Of a stretch of DNA of 64,000 nt, positions 1-9,044 are shown in pieces. The DNA comes from Semisulcospira habei. Taxonomy: Eukaryota > Mollusca > Gastropoda > Semisulcospiridae. The notes under the pieces are model-generated. The model worked only from the letters and a program-made list of their open reading frames with translations. It did no database searches and had not been told where the DNA came from. Both the position numbers and the translations under genes were made by a program. The stretch is taken from assembly GCA_036245525.1 (NCBI GenBank), contig BTPG01000002.1, positions 160,751,834 to 160,815,833 of the forward strand, given 5' to 3'. Within the stretch, counting starts at the first letter, position 1. The number at the start of each line of letters is the position of its first letter.

Positions 1-21
1 AATGATATTTATATGTAAAAC

Positions 22-57
<36 letters not shown>

Positions 58-111
58 ATAGTATTTATACGGCGCATTTCTCATTTATAATATAACGCAG
101 TGTTGACGGAC
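1..111 (-). repeat. AAT microsatellite with L2-like LINE/SINE 3' tail
   Basis: An (AAT)n run is followed by a short stretch containing TATTTATACGGCGCATTTCTC. It resembles the start of the L2-like fragment at 18,673-18,735, where a TAA run is followed by TATTTATAATGCGCTTATC. Read on the minus strand, both look like a LINE 3' end closing in a TTA-rich tail. The same stretch recurs at 29,722-29,830. Only the 3' tip is recognised. Confidence 0.45.
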
Positions 112-574
112 TTGTCGGCGGAGCGGTGCCCTCTAAATACCGGAGCTATACTATGGCGACGGGCCCCCAGGTGCAGCTTTGACTGCTGTTTTTATGTAGC
201 CTAGCTGAAATCATTTCTCTGTCGACGGTATTTTGTTTCTGTTGTTAACTTGTATTTCATGTACTAGCCGTAGGAACTTTACGAAAGAACATAATTATAA
301 TAGTGTGTTCAGGAGACATAGGGTTGTCTTAGTAGGCCTATTCTGTTTTTGTCAGGGAGGTTTTATTCGGGTCGGGATAAGGCCACTGGCGCCGGCCTTA
401 GATGCCTTGGCGACTGACGGGTTTCACCCGTCCCGAGTCATTGTCCATTGTGTAGCTATGTTATTGTCCATTTGTTTGTAAACTGTTGTGTCAGTGTGTG
501 TGATTACGGCGAGTTGCACATGAGTTGGCGAGACGAATTTCTCTTTTCGAGATAATAAAGTACTCTTACTCTTA
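112..574. other. Unclassified left flank of the candidate transposon
   Basis: No domain or RNA gene is recognised here. An 82-codon plus-strand frame (233-481) is open in both copies, but that conservation is expected from the duplication and its product resembles nothing known to me. The last bases before 575 are a pyrimidine-rich stretch ending in TTA, the presumed target duplication of the element that follows. The same sequence is at 29,831-30,291. Confidence 0.6.
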
Positions 575-721
575 TAGTGAGGGGCCCAAGGCTCATAAAA
601 CAGCTCGAATGTTCACTTCATAGTAGAGACATGCCACTTGGTATATAAGTAAACAGTACCTCTCCGAACAATATTAGCGTCAGAAACACATTGACAGCGC
701 TCTCAGATGGGCACGGCCATC

Positions 722-1094
722 GATTAATTAGGTCACCCTGACCCATAAACTCATTTGTTCTTGTTCTTAACCATAACTATTGTACATACAACTGGTTTGA
801 ACTAAAAGCAGCATGGAAGTTCAATATGCATGCAAAGGAACCTTCATGATATATCATGCAGTCCGAATTTTGCCGGATGTGATATCTGATGGGTCACAGT
901 TAATTAGGTCATGACCATCTGTCCATTTTATCGCGACTACAGATTGATCATTTTAGCAGTAACTGAGAAAACTGAGATCAAGCACAATGTGAATGTGGCG
1001 CTTTGGACCGTTGAAATACGTTTCCTTTCTTATCAGTATCAACAGCATTTCACAATATTTTCTTTAGCAGTAATTAATTAGGTCAACATGACCC
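722..1094. promoter_or_regulatory. Three TTAATTAGGTCA-based palindromic sites about 175 bp apart
   Basis: AGGTCA followed by an inverted TGACC occurs at 730-744 (3-bp spacer CCC), 906-916 (no spacer) and 1,080-1,094 (3-bp spacer ACA). Each is preceded by TTAATT. The starts are 176 and 174 bp apart. Inverted AGGTCA half-sites with a 3-bp spacer match the general form of nuclear-receptor (estrogen-response-like) sites. In a transposon they could equally be subterminal transposase-binding repeats. All three are intact in copy 2, in the region 30,440-31,220. No binding function is shown. Confidence 0.5.
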
Positions 1095-1499
1095 CTTTCA
1101 GGTTTATTGCTTGCTTGTCTCGACCCCTTTCAGGTTTATTGCTTGCTTGTTGTCTCTGCCTTGTGGTGTGGTCTGGTTTAGTTTTTTTCACACATGTACA
1201 AACGTAAACTGGACTTTAAAACCTTTGAGATAATCAAAAATTGACATTAATTTCCTAATAACTCTTTCTCACATTTTGCATTGATTAAGCCTTAAGTGCC
1301 ATCTGCCACTGTGTCCTTTCAGCGCCCCTTCCATGTACACATGTACAACCGCAGTGTGCCAGTCAGTCACAAACATTGAAACATAAGTCAGTGTGTTCTT
1401 GTTTGAGTTCAGACGCACAAGATGTTTTCCTTTTTGCACGAGCATTTTAGAAGCGTTTCGAGTGTCTGCTATGATCACCCGACAGATGCCTGTAATAAT

Positions 1500-3468
1500 C
1501 ATGAGGTCACCACTGTTTATTTCAAACCTCCTGTGAACAGTCTCCCATGATGATCACAAACTTTTGTTCACCGTAGGTGTCTGGCCAAAACCACTGTATT
1601 CCCTTTGCAAGGGCATACGGAGGCTGGTCCATTGCGAGAACAGATGTTTGTCAAGGATTCAAATGTTCTGTGGCTTCTTTAATCAAGTTCATGACATGCT
1701 TGATCAGTGCTGTCAAATGGGCATTCTCTAGAAGCAGCGGCAAAAGTCTGATGATGGCAGGTGGATCTCCAGCAGATGATCGTTGCGAGGCATGGTAGAA
1801 TGCCCAAGATAGTGCTTCCTGGTCGTGGACCGAAGCATTTTCTAAGCATGTGTGAACATTTTGCTTATGAGGACCAGGTGACTGGGGTACAAACTGCTCT
1901 GTAGCTGGAATAGCTACAGGTAGGACATTGGTGTACCTCGGTTTCTGGGAGCTGTGGGATGCCCTGGTTGTCCTGTTCTCCGTCAAAGAGTGGCACAGAC
2001 TGTTCTTGGCCCTCAGTTACTGTGTGTTGAATCAAGGATATACCAGTTCCATAAAAAGAGTCGGACGCTGTTGTTGAGCTAAGATTATGGTCAATGTTGT
2101 CCACAACACCTGCTGTGAAGACGCCCTTCATCATATTTATAGGGACAAACAACACCGTCCACTTCGAATCGTTTGATGACAGAGTTTGCAATCTGTGATG
2201 AGATGGACATCACACATTTGTGTGAAATTCCTAGCCCTAGAGAAGACAGTGTATCGACCAGCTCTTTATTTCTTGTCTATGCATGGACTTTGAGACTTAG
2301 ATACAGAGGCAGTGGTGTTTCTCTCTCCTTGTTGTGACGTTGGAAGGAAGTTTTTTTTCCTCGAGAATCTCCGGCAGTTGAAGGCGATAAGCTGTGATAT
2401 CGTGAGAACAGCTTGTCTCTGAGAATAATCAACAGGTTCAGACTGCTCAACTGCCGCTGGTCCACCCAGAATAAAACAGACCAAAGCTGTTAAGGATGCT
2501 GGCACAGATCTCTCTTGGCACTGTTTCTCAAATCTTCCATTGAATGCAGCTTTATATCTGAATATTTCCTTTCTCACCACTTCAGCTGCTCTGGCTAACT
2601 CAAGGGCTTCAGAGTCACGGGGTACAAGCTTCTTTACGGCATCACCCAGGTCTCTGTTAAACACAAGAACGACCTCTCTGCCTTGGTAAGATGAAAGATC
2701 TGGTACAGCTACCAGAAGCTTTTCTCTTAAACGTTTAGAATGTACCATGTGAGCAACTTTCAGGCCAAGGCCATACAAGCGAGAAGCATACAGACGACAA
2801 AGGTTGGGTATTGTGAAGACTGGTGCATTATCAGGATCCTCTCTGACGCTCTCCACGTATGCCACAAGTTCTGCAAAAGCGATCGCATGCAAAGTTGAGG
2901 CATCGTCCTCATCAGGTTCCTCCTGTGAAGTCGTAGGAGAACGTCTGTAGAAGGCTGTGAGACACTTCAAGTGATATTTGGATTCAGAGGGCACCATCTC
3001 GGTGTCAGCAAGTTTTCAAAGCAGATGCCGGTCATTGAGTAGATGGGCATGACTGGACCTTGAAATCCAATGTTAATGTCCATGCTTCATGTAATCCGGC
3101 TGAGCCTGGGGGACCATCACAAAACAAGTACACAGCCTGTATCGCGTTACCCTTCCCGAGTGTTTCTTCTCTTCTGCATTGCCATGTGTTGATAGTGCTG
3201 AGGATGTGCTGACTGCTTTCCTAGTTTTCACTGGACTTGCAGAAGGTTCTGTTGTCTTTCTTTTCCGCTGCAAAATTGTGCTGCTGACCTTTGTTCCGCA
3301 TGATGTGTGCCAAGATGCAGAATGTTTTTGGAATGTTTCTTCAAACCCATCGCCGTAATTAAGAAGGTTCAGGCTGACTGACAGGACAGTATCCAAGTTC
3401 TTCAAATCCTTCAAGATTCGCAGCAACTTATTTGTAGCCAGCACCGTCTTTTCTTGCTGGACAGACAC
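1500..3468 (-). pseudogene. Decayed gene of an uncharacterised repeat-borne invertebrate protein family (copy 1)
   Basis: Minus-strand frames lie in order at 3,468-3,073, 2,997-2,266, about 2,265-1,989 and 1,986-1,651, with a tail to about 1,500. The first two are in the same frame, separated by 24 codons that include a second stop. Visible features are HTSC and YHLKC (H-x-x-C) near the N-terminus, a middle stretch with FILGGPAAVEQ, then VDNIDHN followed by STTASDSFYGTGIS, then a C-terminal helix-rich part and a decayed WPDTYGE-like stretch. I recall this pattern from many-copy uncharacterised proteins of marine invertebrates; no enzymatic role is established. Breaks include a stop near 2,277, an extra A near 2,145 and the variable T run near 2,355. 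Its position between terminal repeats suggests a transposon-encoded protein, possibly a transposase. That is inference. Confidence 0.55.
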
Positions 3469-4585
3469 TGAAGTGCCTTCGCGGCGCTAGTTGTCTCTTG
3501 GCACAAGGCACACAATGACCATAACTTCCACAGATGAAGCTGGTTGACTGCTTAAATTAGGAGCTAGGACACGTCGATATTTTCTTGGTTTCATCTTTCA
3601 TAGAGTGTCGACCAAACACTGCAATAGAAACCAACTAGTCTATTTAGATACGATTATGATCAGTGTGGATTTACATACTTTTTCACTTCTTCAGGCGTGT
3701 GTGTACTCCATACAGAAACCTGTCTAATTCGACCAATTTTAATTGAGAAAAAGTGAGCGAAACTAGCATAACATCGTTGGAAATTTCTTGTTATTGTCAT
3801 TCAAGTTTAAACTAAATCAGACGTACAAACAGAAAGCATTTTGACAAGGTTTCTTTGTGTTTGAAGTATTCCAGCGGACAAGTTTCTTTGTATTTGTGAT
3901 CAGCATTTTAGACAGTTAACATGTGCCATAGTTGTAACAACACCATGACACGAGATATCACTTTTGCAGGGAAAAAAGAAATACAAAGAAAATGTACTTA
4001 TAATACAGACGCTGAGTATGAGGACTATTCCGCTGGCTCGACACATGTACACGTACATCGAAACGAGTCTAGAATAGCGTGTGCTATCATCCGGTGCTGT
4101 TTTAGATATGATGGCCTGGACTAAAATAATCATCTGATGTTCGTAAGATCAGCAGCAAACACAACTAAAAACCAATACGTGTGTATTGACATTTACATTA
4201 TGGGTGTCCCATTTGCCCTATGTTGAAAAACCATTGTATTCAACGTTTCTTGCAAGAAAGACTCATACCTCGAGCCCTCACACCGCGGATTTTTATATGG
4301 GAGGGATGCAACATACCATTACACCGCCGGCGGGTTAAGAGGTGATGACAGAAACAAAACAGGAACATCGGCGCGTGGGCTGGCACTATTAACGCGTAGG
4401 TATGGAAACCCAGTGCTGCCACTCTTACAGTTATTGGCAATTTTAATCGACCACTGACCTTCTCATAAACATCTAACAACGTGTTTCTGACGCGCAGGGT
4501 GATCATCTAAATTATCTTTATTAGTGGACAAAGTGGCAAGTCTCTACCCTCCAACGAACAATCATGTTCCTTGGGCCCCTCACTA

Positions 4586-4929
4586 TTATTCTTATTCTTA
4601 CTGACGCCCGCTATAGCGGGCATGGGAAACGCCTCCTCTGCTTACTGCCTCCCGGTATTGAGCAGGGCCGCAACTTCTGCTCCCCTGCACGGCTACCCGC
4701 TAAAACGGTTTGCGCGGGTAGCCTCGTTCGAAATCCGCGCTATGCTGAGAGTGGCTACCGGATTAGCGGCGACTTTGACATCGCTGGAATGTCGGTACCG
4801 CAAGGCGCGAAGTGTTTGTTATAGCCGGCTCGGGGCCTGGGAAACAGGATGCGGAGTTGTTTTTTTTGTTTTGTTTTGTTTTGTTTTTTTTTAATCCTTC
4901 CTAAACTTTTGTTGTGCTTGCAAAAGTGG
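4586..4929. other. Unclassified stretch with two short perfect stems
   Basis: Between the candidate transposon and the piggyBac remnant are two conserved short inverted repeats: GCCCGC/GCGGGC around TATA (about 4,605-4,620) and CTACCCGC/GCGGGTAG (about 4,691-4,720). A T-rich run lies at 4,858-4,890. Both stems are intact in copy 2. A GTTCGAAATCC stretch resembles a tRNA B box, but I see no tRNA fold. Confidence 0.5.
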
Positions 4930-5642
4930 CAGAGAGAGAAGAAAGGGACCGTGACAGCGACGAATTTAGTGTGGCGGGGATAGAGGCGATTTTGGAGAGA
5001 TGGATTTAGTTCAGTTGACAGAGGAGGAAAGGGCCGATATTGTGCGAGTGTTGTGCGACAAGACTGACACTAACGACGACAATGATAATTGTCGCGATGC
5101 CGACGACGAAAGTGGCGATGAACTTGACGATGCCAATGTGCCACTGTGGTTCCGAAATCAGTCCACAATTTGAGTGACAGTAGGACCATAATATATGTTG
5201 CACATCACCTGAGCGGGTGACATCAAGTTCAACGGAAGGCCAGGTCCAACATGTGTAATTGACACATCTGTCCGGGTACTTTGGCCTCTTCTACTCTGAG
5301 AGTGTGTTCCAAACGATCACAACGTACACAAACGCGAATGCAGCAAAGAGCCGTCCCTGCTCGGCCGCCAGCAACAACGAGACTCACCTTGCAGAGTTGA
5401 CCACTTACCTGTCAAAGGGGAGGGCCGTGACAATGGATGTGCTCTCTGCTACCCACTACAGAGACACAAACCCAGGGGTTAGCTATGCGAACAACCCGTA
5501 CAAGAGACGCAAATCTGTTATGTGCCGCCGGAAATGTGACGCGTACCTTTGTTGTAATGACAACAACTGGGGTTTTTTTTTTTTACGGGCCACACACAGG
5601 TACAACTGTAAATACAGGGTGACAGTGTGTGACAGTGTATAA
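4930..5642 (+). pseudogene. Internally deleted piggyBac-like transposase remnant (copy 1)
   Basis: Three separated pieces resemble a piggyBac (PGBD/DDE_Tnp_1_7) transposase. An acidic N-terminal piece starts at ATG 5,000 and contains VPLWFRNQ. A piece follows with FNGRPGP and then YFGLFYSESVFQTI (about 5,220-5,330), the usual start of the catalytic domain. A Cys-rich C-terminal piece contains CRRKCDAYLCCNDNN (about 5,521-5,565). The catalytic aspartate region between them is missing, and the pieces lie in different frames. The longest open frame, 5,259-5,642, covers the middle and C-terminal pieces. No matching TTAA ends were identified. A non-functional relic; the same relic is in copy 2. 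Confidence 0.6.
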
Positions 5643-6396
5643 CAGTGTAGTAATTTCATCTTCACCCTCCCAGTAACTGTACATAGTGTATGCGTAAGCA
5701 TGGACAATCAAGGTGTATACAATAGTGGATCTTTTACAGTAAATTTTTTGTATTTTTGACACCTCTGTGTGCATTGCGGACACTGCTATGTGACAGCAAT
5801 GTGAACAGACAATGACACGGTCGCAAGTTTGAATTATGAGTTTTAACACATCATTATCACGGTAAGACTAAGATCATGCAAACACTTTTGGACCCGTTTT
5901 CATGCATGTTTGCTTGCTTCATAGGTGTGTGTTGTTAATGTACTGTCATTTTGTCACATATTTGCACCTGTGTGTCACCAAATCAACCATACGACACTTA
6001 CACATGACGTCAATGTGTAGCCCTTCCAAAGCCCGTCATAGCAATATAGGGTTATGGATATCTGCGGTGGATTTGAACTCTGCTATCAGCCTTTCCCATA
6101 CACTACTATATTTTGGTATTTTTCTAGTCTCTAAACTCAGGATGCAGGGGTAATACAGAACTTTATGAGCAGTACTCGCCGGAGAATCGTGCTCATTAAT
6201 GAAATGGTTTATTAAAGCCCTCTGTCCCAGAAGCGTGAATGTGGATCTGAACAGTTGGAGATACAGAGTCTGGTGGGAGACAAAGGCCATCAGAAGGAAA
6301 AGTCCATCAGTCTAAATACGTGTGTTGATCTGCGGTAAGGTCAGAAATCAGAGACTTGCACACATACATGAGAGAAGAGTGAGGATTTGTTTGTGA
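5643..6396. other. No recognisable feature
   Basis: About 750 bp of AT-rich sequence with short frames on both strands (for example 5,902-6,153) that match nothing I recognise. They are conserved between the copies only to the degree expected from the duplication. Confidence 0.6.
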
Positions 6397-6637
6397 CGAA
6401 CGACTACCGACAACGCCGGAACGAGAGCAAAATCACGATTGACAACCAGCTTGCTCCGTAAGTATCAAATACACTCCAAACATTTACAAGAGGCATAGAT
6501 CATCACGAGCCCTCCGGGCTCGTGAGGATCTATGCCTCTTGAAAATGTCTCAGTGGAGCGTTGTCTGTGCTCCAGTTACAAGCGGATAACCCGCCGTGCC
6601 GACTTCGCCGCTCTAGTTCGTTGTCGGTAGTCGTTCG
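6397..6637. mobile_element. Composite hairpin MITE, CATGAG-stem family (B1)
   Basis: Outer inverted repeats CGAACGACTACCGACAAC (6,397-6,414; inverted at 6,620-6,637) enclose a central hairpin at 6,480-6,547. The hairpin stem carries AGAGGCATAGATC and its complement and closes over CCTCCGGG. The central stem is shared with at least six other loci in the window, although their flanks differ. It has no coding capacity. A second copy lies at 36,992-37,232. Confidence 0.65.
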
Positions 6638-6781
6638 ATTCAGACGAAACCTCACTTATACAAGAAGGTTTTATTCTGTAATGGCAGTGTGAATACCATT
6701 GTGGTGCTGGCTGTTTTCTTCATTCTACCGCGGTTTACAACTCTGAAACTGGCTCCTGGGAATATGAAAGACGGGGTAGCC

Positions 6782-6992
6782 TTAACTCATTCAGCCCGAC
6801 GGCCGTATTTCAAATTTTGGAGGCGTCATCTAACGACTATGCACCTGTTGCAGAAGATGGATCGATCGTGATAATTCAAGGTTAGTGCCAGATTAGCTTG
6901 GCGCCTGTCGGCGCCAAGCTAATCTGGCACTACCCTTGAATTATCATGGTCGACCCATCTCCTGGTGTAGTGCGTCAGGCTGAATGGGTTAA
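6782..6992. mobile_element. TTAA-flanked palindromic MITE, GGCGCCAAGCT-stem family (A1)
   Basis: TTAA at 6,782-6,785 and 6,989-6,992 bound a 211-bp element with partial terminal inverted repeats (CTCATTCAGCC / GGCTGAATGG). The centre (about 6,858-6,953) is a nearly perfect ~46-bp-arm palindrome around GGCGCC-TGTC-GGCGCC. In copy 2 the four loop bases read GACA. TTAA targets suggest a piggyBac-type or another TTAA-targeting transposase acting in trans. Confidence 0.75.
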
Positions 6993-7310
6993 GTCATGGA
7001 TCACACTAGACATGACTGACGTCAAATACAGTATTTTCCGAAAGAAGAATCGCTACCACTCACACATGTGAATTGCACAGTAACGGACGGACGTTTTATC
7101 GTGATTTTTAGTGTGCAGTTCTTTCAAAATGTGTTTTTCAATTTCGTTTGGTAGAGAGAGAAAAATAAATTCGCTGACAATACATTTTATGATGTAAGAA
7201 GTTGATGGATCTCAAACTACAAACATCAAGAGAAAGCAGCTTGCGCAAATAGTGGCTACAAAGGTGTTGCCTGTTAAGTGCCAGCTGACGCAGACTCTGC
7301 TTCTGCAGTC
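6993..7310. other. No recognisable feature
   Basis: Unique-looking AT-rich sequence between a MITE and a truncated SINE-like element. I see no coding, RNA or repeat signal. Confidence 0.6.
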
Positions 7311-7646
7311 TTTAGTTCCCAGGGTCACCCTGGTCAGCCCCACAGGGTGGGCTTTTCTCTCTATTCTGGGGCATGTGTTTCTGTCTACCCTTTGTCCATT
7401 CACCTGTATTTGCCTTTTTAAAACTCTCCCTACTGTCTGCACTGCCTGTAGCTCTTGATATTGGATGTGTGTTGCTAAATGGTCTTAGCTTTATTTAGCC
7501 CCATGTGTTAGGTTTATTTAACGTATTTGACCGGCTGGCGACATACATTCAATGTTCTGTTTAATTTTTTTTTTTCACAAGCAGTGTAGGCACGTCCTGA
7601 GAAAGCCATGTTGCTGTCGGGACGTTAAGCAATGTACAATACAATA
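7311..7646 (+). mobile_element. 5'-truncated SINE-like element (ACAATCAATC-tail family)
   Basis: Matches the last ~335 bp of the insertions at 30,481-30,874, 33,113-33,505 and 52,799-53,166. It lacks their first ~60 bp and ends in GGGACGTTAAGCAATGTACAAT. It is present at the same site in both copies (37,906-38,243), so it predates the duplication or the haplotype split. Short frames here are read-through of the repeat. Confidence 0.8.
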
Positions 7647-7715
7647 TGCATTCTTTAGTGAATTCAACACCCAATAACCCTGGCTGTCCCAGGAATATTT
7701 ATTCAAAGTAGTGCA

Positions 7716-7824
7716 AGCAAGAGGCATAGATCCTCATGAGCCCCCGCACCTGCGGGGGCTCATGAGGATCTATAACTCTTGCAGTTGCGTGGTGTTCAAG
7801 TTTTCTCGGCACTGAACGGGTTAA
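7716..7824. mobile_element. CATGAG-stem hairpin MITE (B2), right end at TTAA
   Basis: A ~67-bp hairpin (7,716-7,782) pairs AGAGGCATAGATCCTCATGA with its complement around CCCCCGCACCTGCGGGGG. It is followed by CTCGGCACTGAACGGGTTAA, the usual right end of this family, with TTAA at 7,821-7,824. The left end is unclear because the element abuts the SINE-like tail. The copy 2 counterpart is 38,311-38,425. Confidence 0.7.
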
Positions 7825-8110
7825 GTGCATGAAACAGTTGTACTTGTTACCACTCTTTGTTAGGCGATGACAGCCATTTTTCTGTTTCATGATTGTAGGG
7901 GGAGACTGGACACAGGCTGAATTCAGACCGGAAGTTCAATTTATGATGTTGAAAGTGACTTGCCTCATGCGAGACATGTCGCATATGCGATATATTTATA
8001 TTTCCATTCCACCGATGGCCTGTCAAGTCGACAAGCGTCGAGGGTTTTATCAGCCATCGAGACAATTATACATCGTGGTAAAATCGTCACATCGGACACC
8101 TGAAGCTATA
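7825..8110. other. Unclassified; carries a ~40-bp motif shared with 20,886-20,926
   Basis: The stretch around AGACCGGAAGTTCAAT (about 7,926-7,965) recurs with two substitutions at 20,886-20,926 and again in copy 2. It is therefore part of a dispersed repeat whose limits I cannot define. No coding signal. Confidence 0.5.
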
Positions 8111-8235
8111 CTAATGGTCAAAACTTAAGGGCCACCCCACTTTTGTGTCGTTGTTTATCGTCGCAAGTATGTTAATAAAATACAATGTTCTTTCGATCCA
8201 AATGGGTTAAAAGTTGACCTTAGACAGTCCACTGT
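8111..8235 (+). mobile_element. Left end of a Tc1-like transposon, cut by the duplication boundary
   Basis: TA (8,109-8,110) is followed by the same left terminus as the element at 38,712-40,297 (CTAATGGTCAAAACTTAAGG). Similarity to copy 2 stops after 8,235, so only the first ~125 bp are present here. Confidence 0.85.
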
Positions 8236-8985
8236 TGTTACGATTGAGCTACCGCCAACTACTCTAAGCCATGTGCCAAGTATGAAGTAAATGATGTCTA
8301 TAGTTTCTAAGAAATTCTATTTTTGTATTTACTATAACTATATAGCAGAATGACAAGGAGTGACGGACAACTGGACGAACAGATATACAGACAGACCCAC
8401 AATCATCAAAATAAAAGCGAAAGGGTACGCGCAGTGATGAAAGTAATGCTACATTTTGTGGCGAGTTTAAGCATTTTGGGGGTTGAGGAAGGGGGCGGGA
8501 GTTCACTGACAGGATGTGGAACTGAACATAGACTTAACATATTTTTAGATTCAGCAATACCAGTGCATGTTGTTTCAATAATAAATCTGACCTAGAATCA
8601 ACATATTTATATTTTTGTCTTTGATAAATTATGATGCAGGACTTGAAAACGATGCCTGTACAGAGGAGGGTGGGGTTAAAGATCATGTGTTAACAGACAA
8701 AAAGCTCTCCCGTGCTTTTTTTATCCCTAGGGACATTGAGCATACCAAAAATCTGTATGAGAATTCGCCCGTCTGAATGGTGCCAGTTTCGAACTGGCTC
8801 ACGGACTGTAAACAGAAGAATAAATCCCTCTACAAACTGCAGCTGCATGAAGGGTATTTAGTAACAATTAACACGCAGCTGTGCAGGTAACTTTAGCTCG
8901 CTGTGCTCAGTACAGAAGGGTGCGCAGGTAACTTGAGCTTGGTATGCACAAGCGCGCGCGCGTGCGTGCGTGCGTGCGTGCGTGC

Positions 8986-9019
<34 letters not shown>

Positions 9020-9044
9020 ACAGGAAAATCTCCAAAGTTAGAGT
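8236..9044. other. No recognisable gene; ends in a TG/CG microsatellite
   Basis: No domain or element is recognised. A short direct repeat, GCAGGTAACTTNAGCT, is near 8,884 and 8,923. A mixed (CG)n(TGCG)n(TG)n(AG)n tract covers about 8,950-9,018. The first part may be the original flank at the duplication breakpoint. Confidence 0.55.

Larger units (their letters stand above)
575..4585 (-). mobile_element. Candidate ~4 kb DNA transposon, 17-bp TIRs, TTA flanks (copy 1)
   Basis: The sequence TAGTGAGGGGCCCAAGG at 575-591 has its perfect inverted copy at 4,569-4,585, and both sides are flanked outward by TTA (572-574; 4,586-4,588). A 3-bp TTA target duplication is known for PIF/Harbinger-type elements, but I see no Harbinger transposase. 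The interior holds a decayed minus-strand gene (about 1,500-3,468) of an uncharacterised family, and a set of TTAATTAGGTCA palindromic motifs near the left end. The same arrangement is in copy 2 at 30,292-35,182. Calling it one transposon rests on the inverted repeats and flanks. The superfamily is unknown, and chance pairing of the repeats is unlikely but not excluded. Confidence 0.6.
1..8235 (+). repeat. Segmental duplication, copy 1 (left part outside the window)
   Basis: This stretch matches 29,722-38,837 in the same orientation with roughly one difference per 100 bases by eye. The match begins at the first base of the window, so the true left end is not visible. It stops abruptly after 8,235, inside the first ~125 bp of a Tc1-like transposon that continues only in copy 2. 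Copy 1 lacks the two SINE-like insertions and the 64-bp insertion of copy 2 and so shows the empty sites. It may be a real duplication, or two haplotypes both retained in the assembly. Confidence 0.97.

Noticed and set aside
233..481. 82-codon frame identical in length in both duplication copies
   Set aside because: The conservation is explained by the ~99% duplication, and the product has no recognisable feature.
4640..4830. Possible tRNA because of GTTCGAAATCC and a CTACCCGC/GCGGGTAG stem
   Set aside because: No acceptor, D or anticodon stem can be placed around the putative B box.
5006..5203. Hydrophobic 65-residue minus-strand frame that looks like a membrane peptide
   Set aside because: It is the antisense shadow of the acidic N-terminal piece of the piggyBac remnant.
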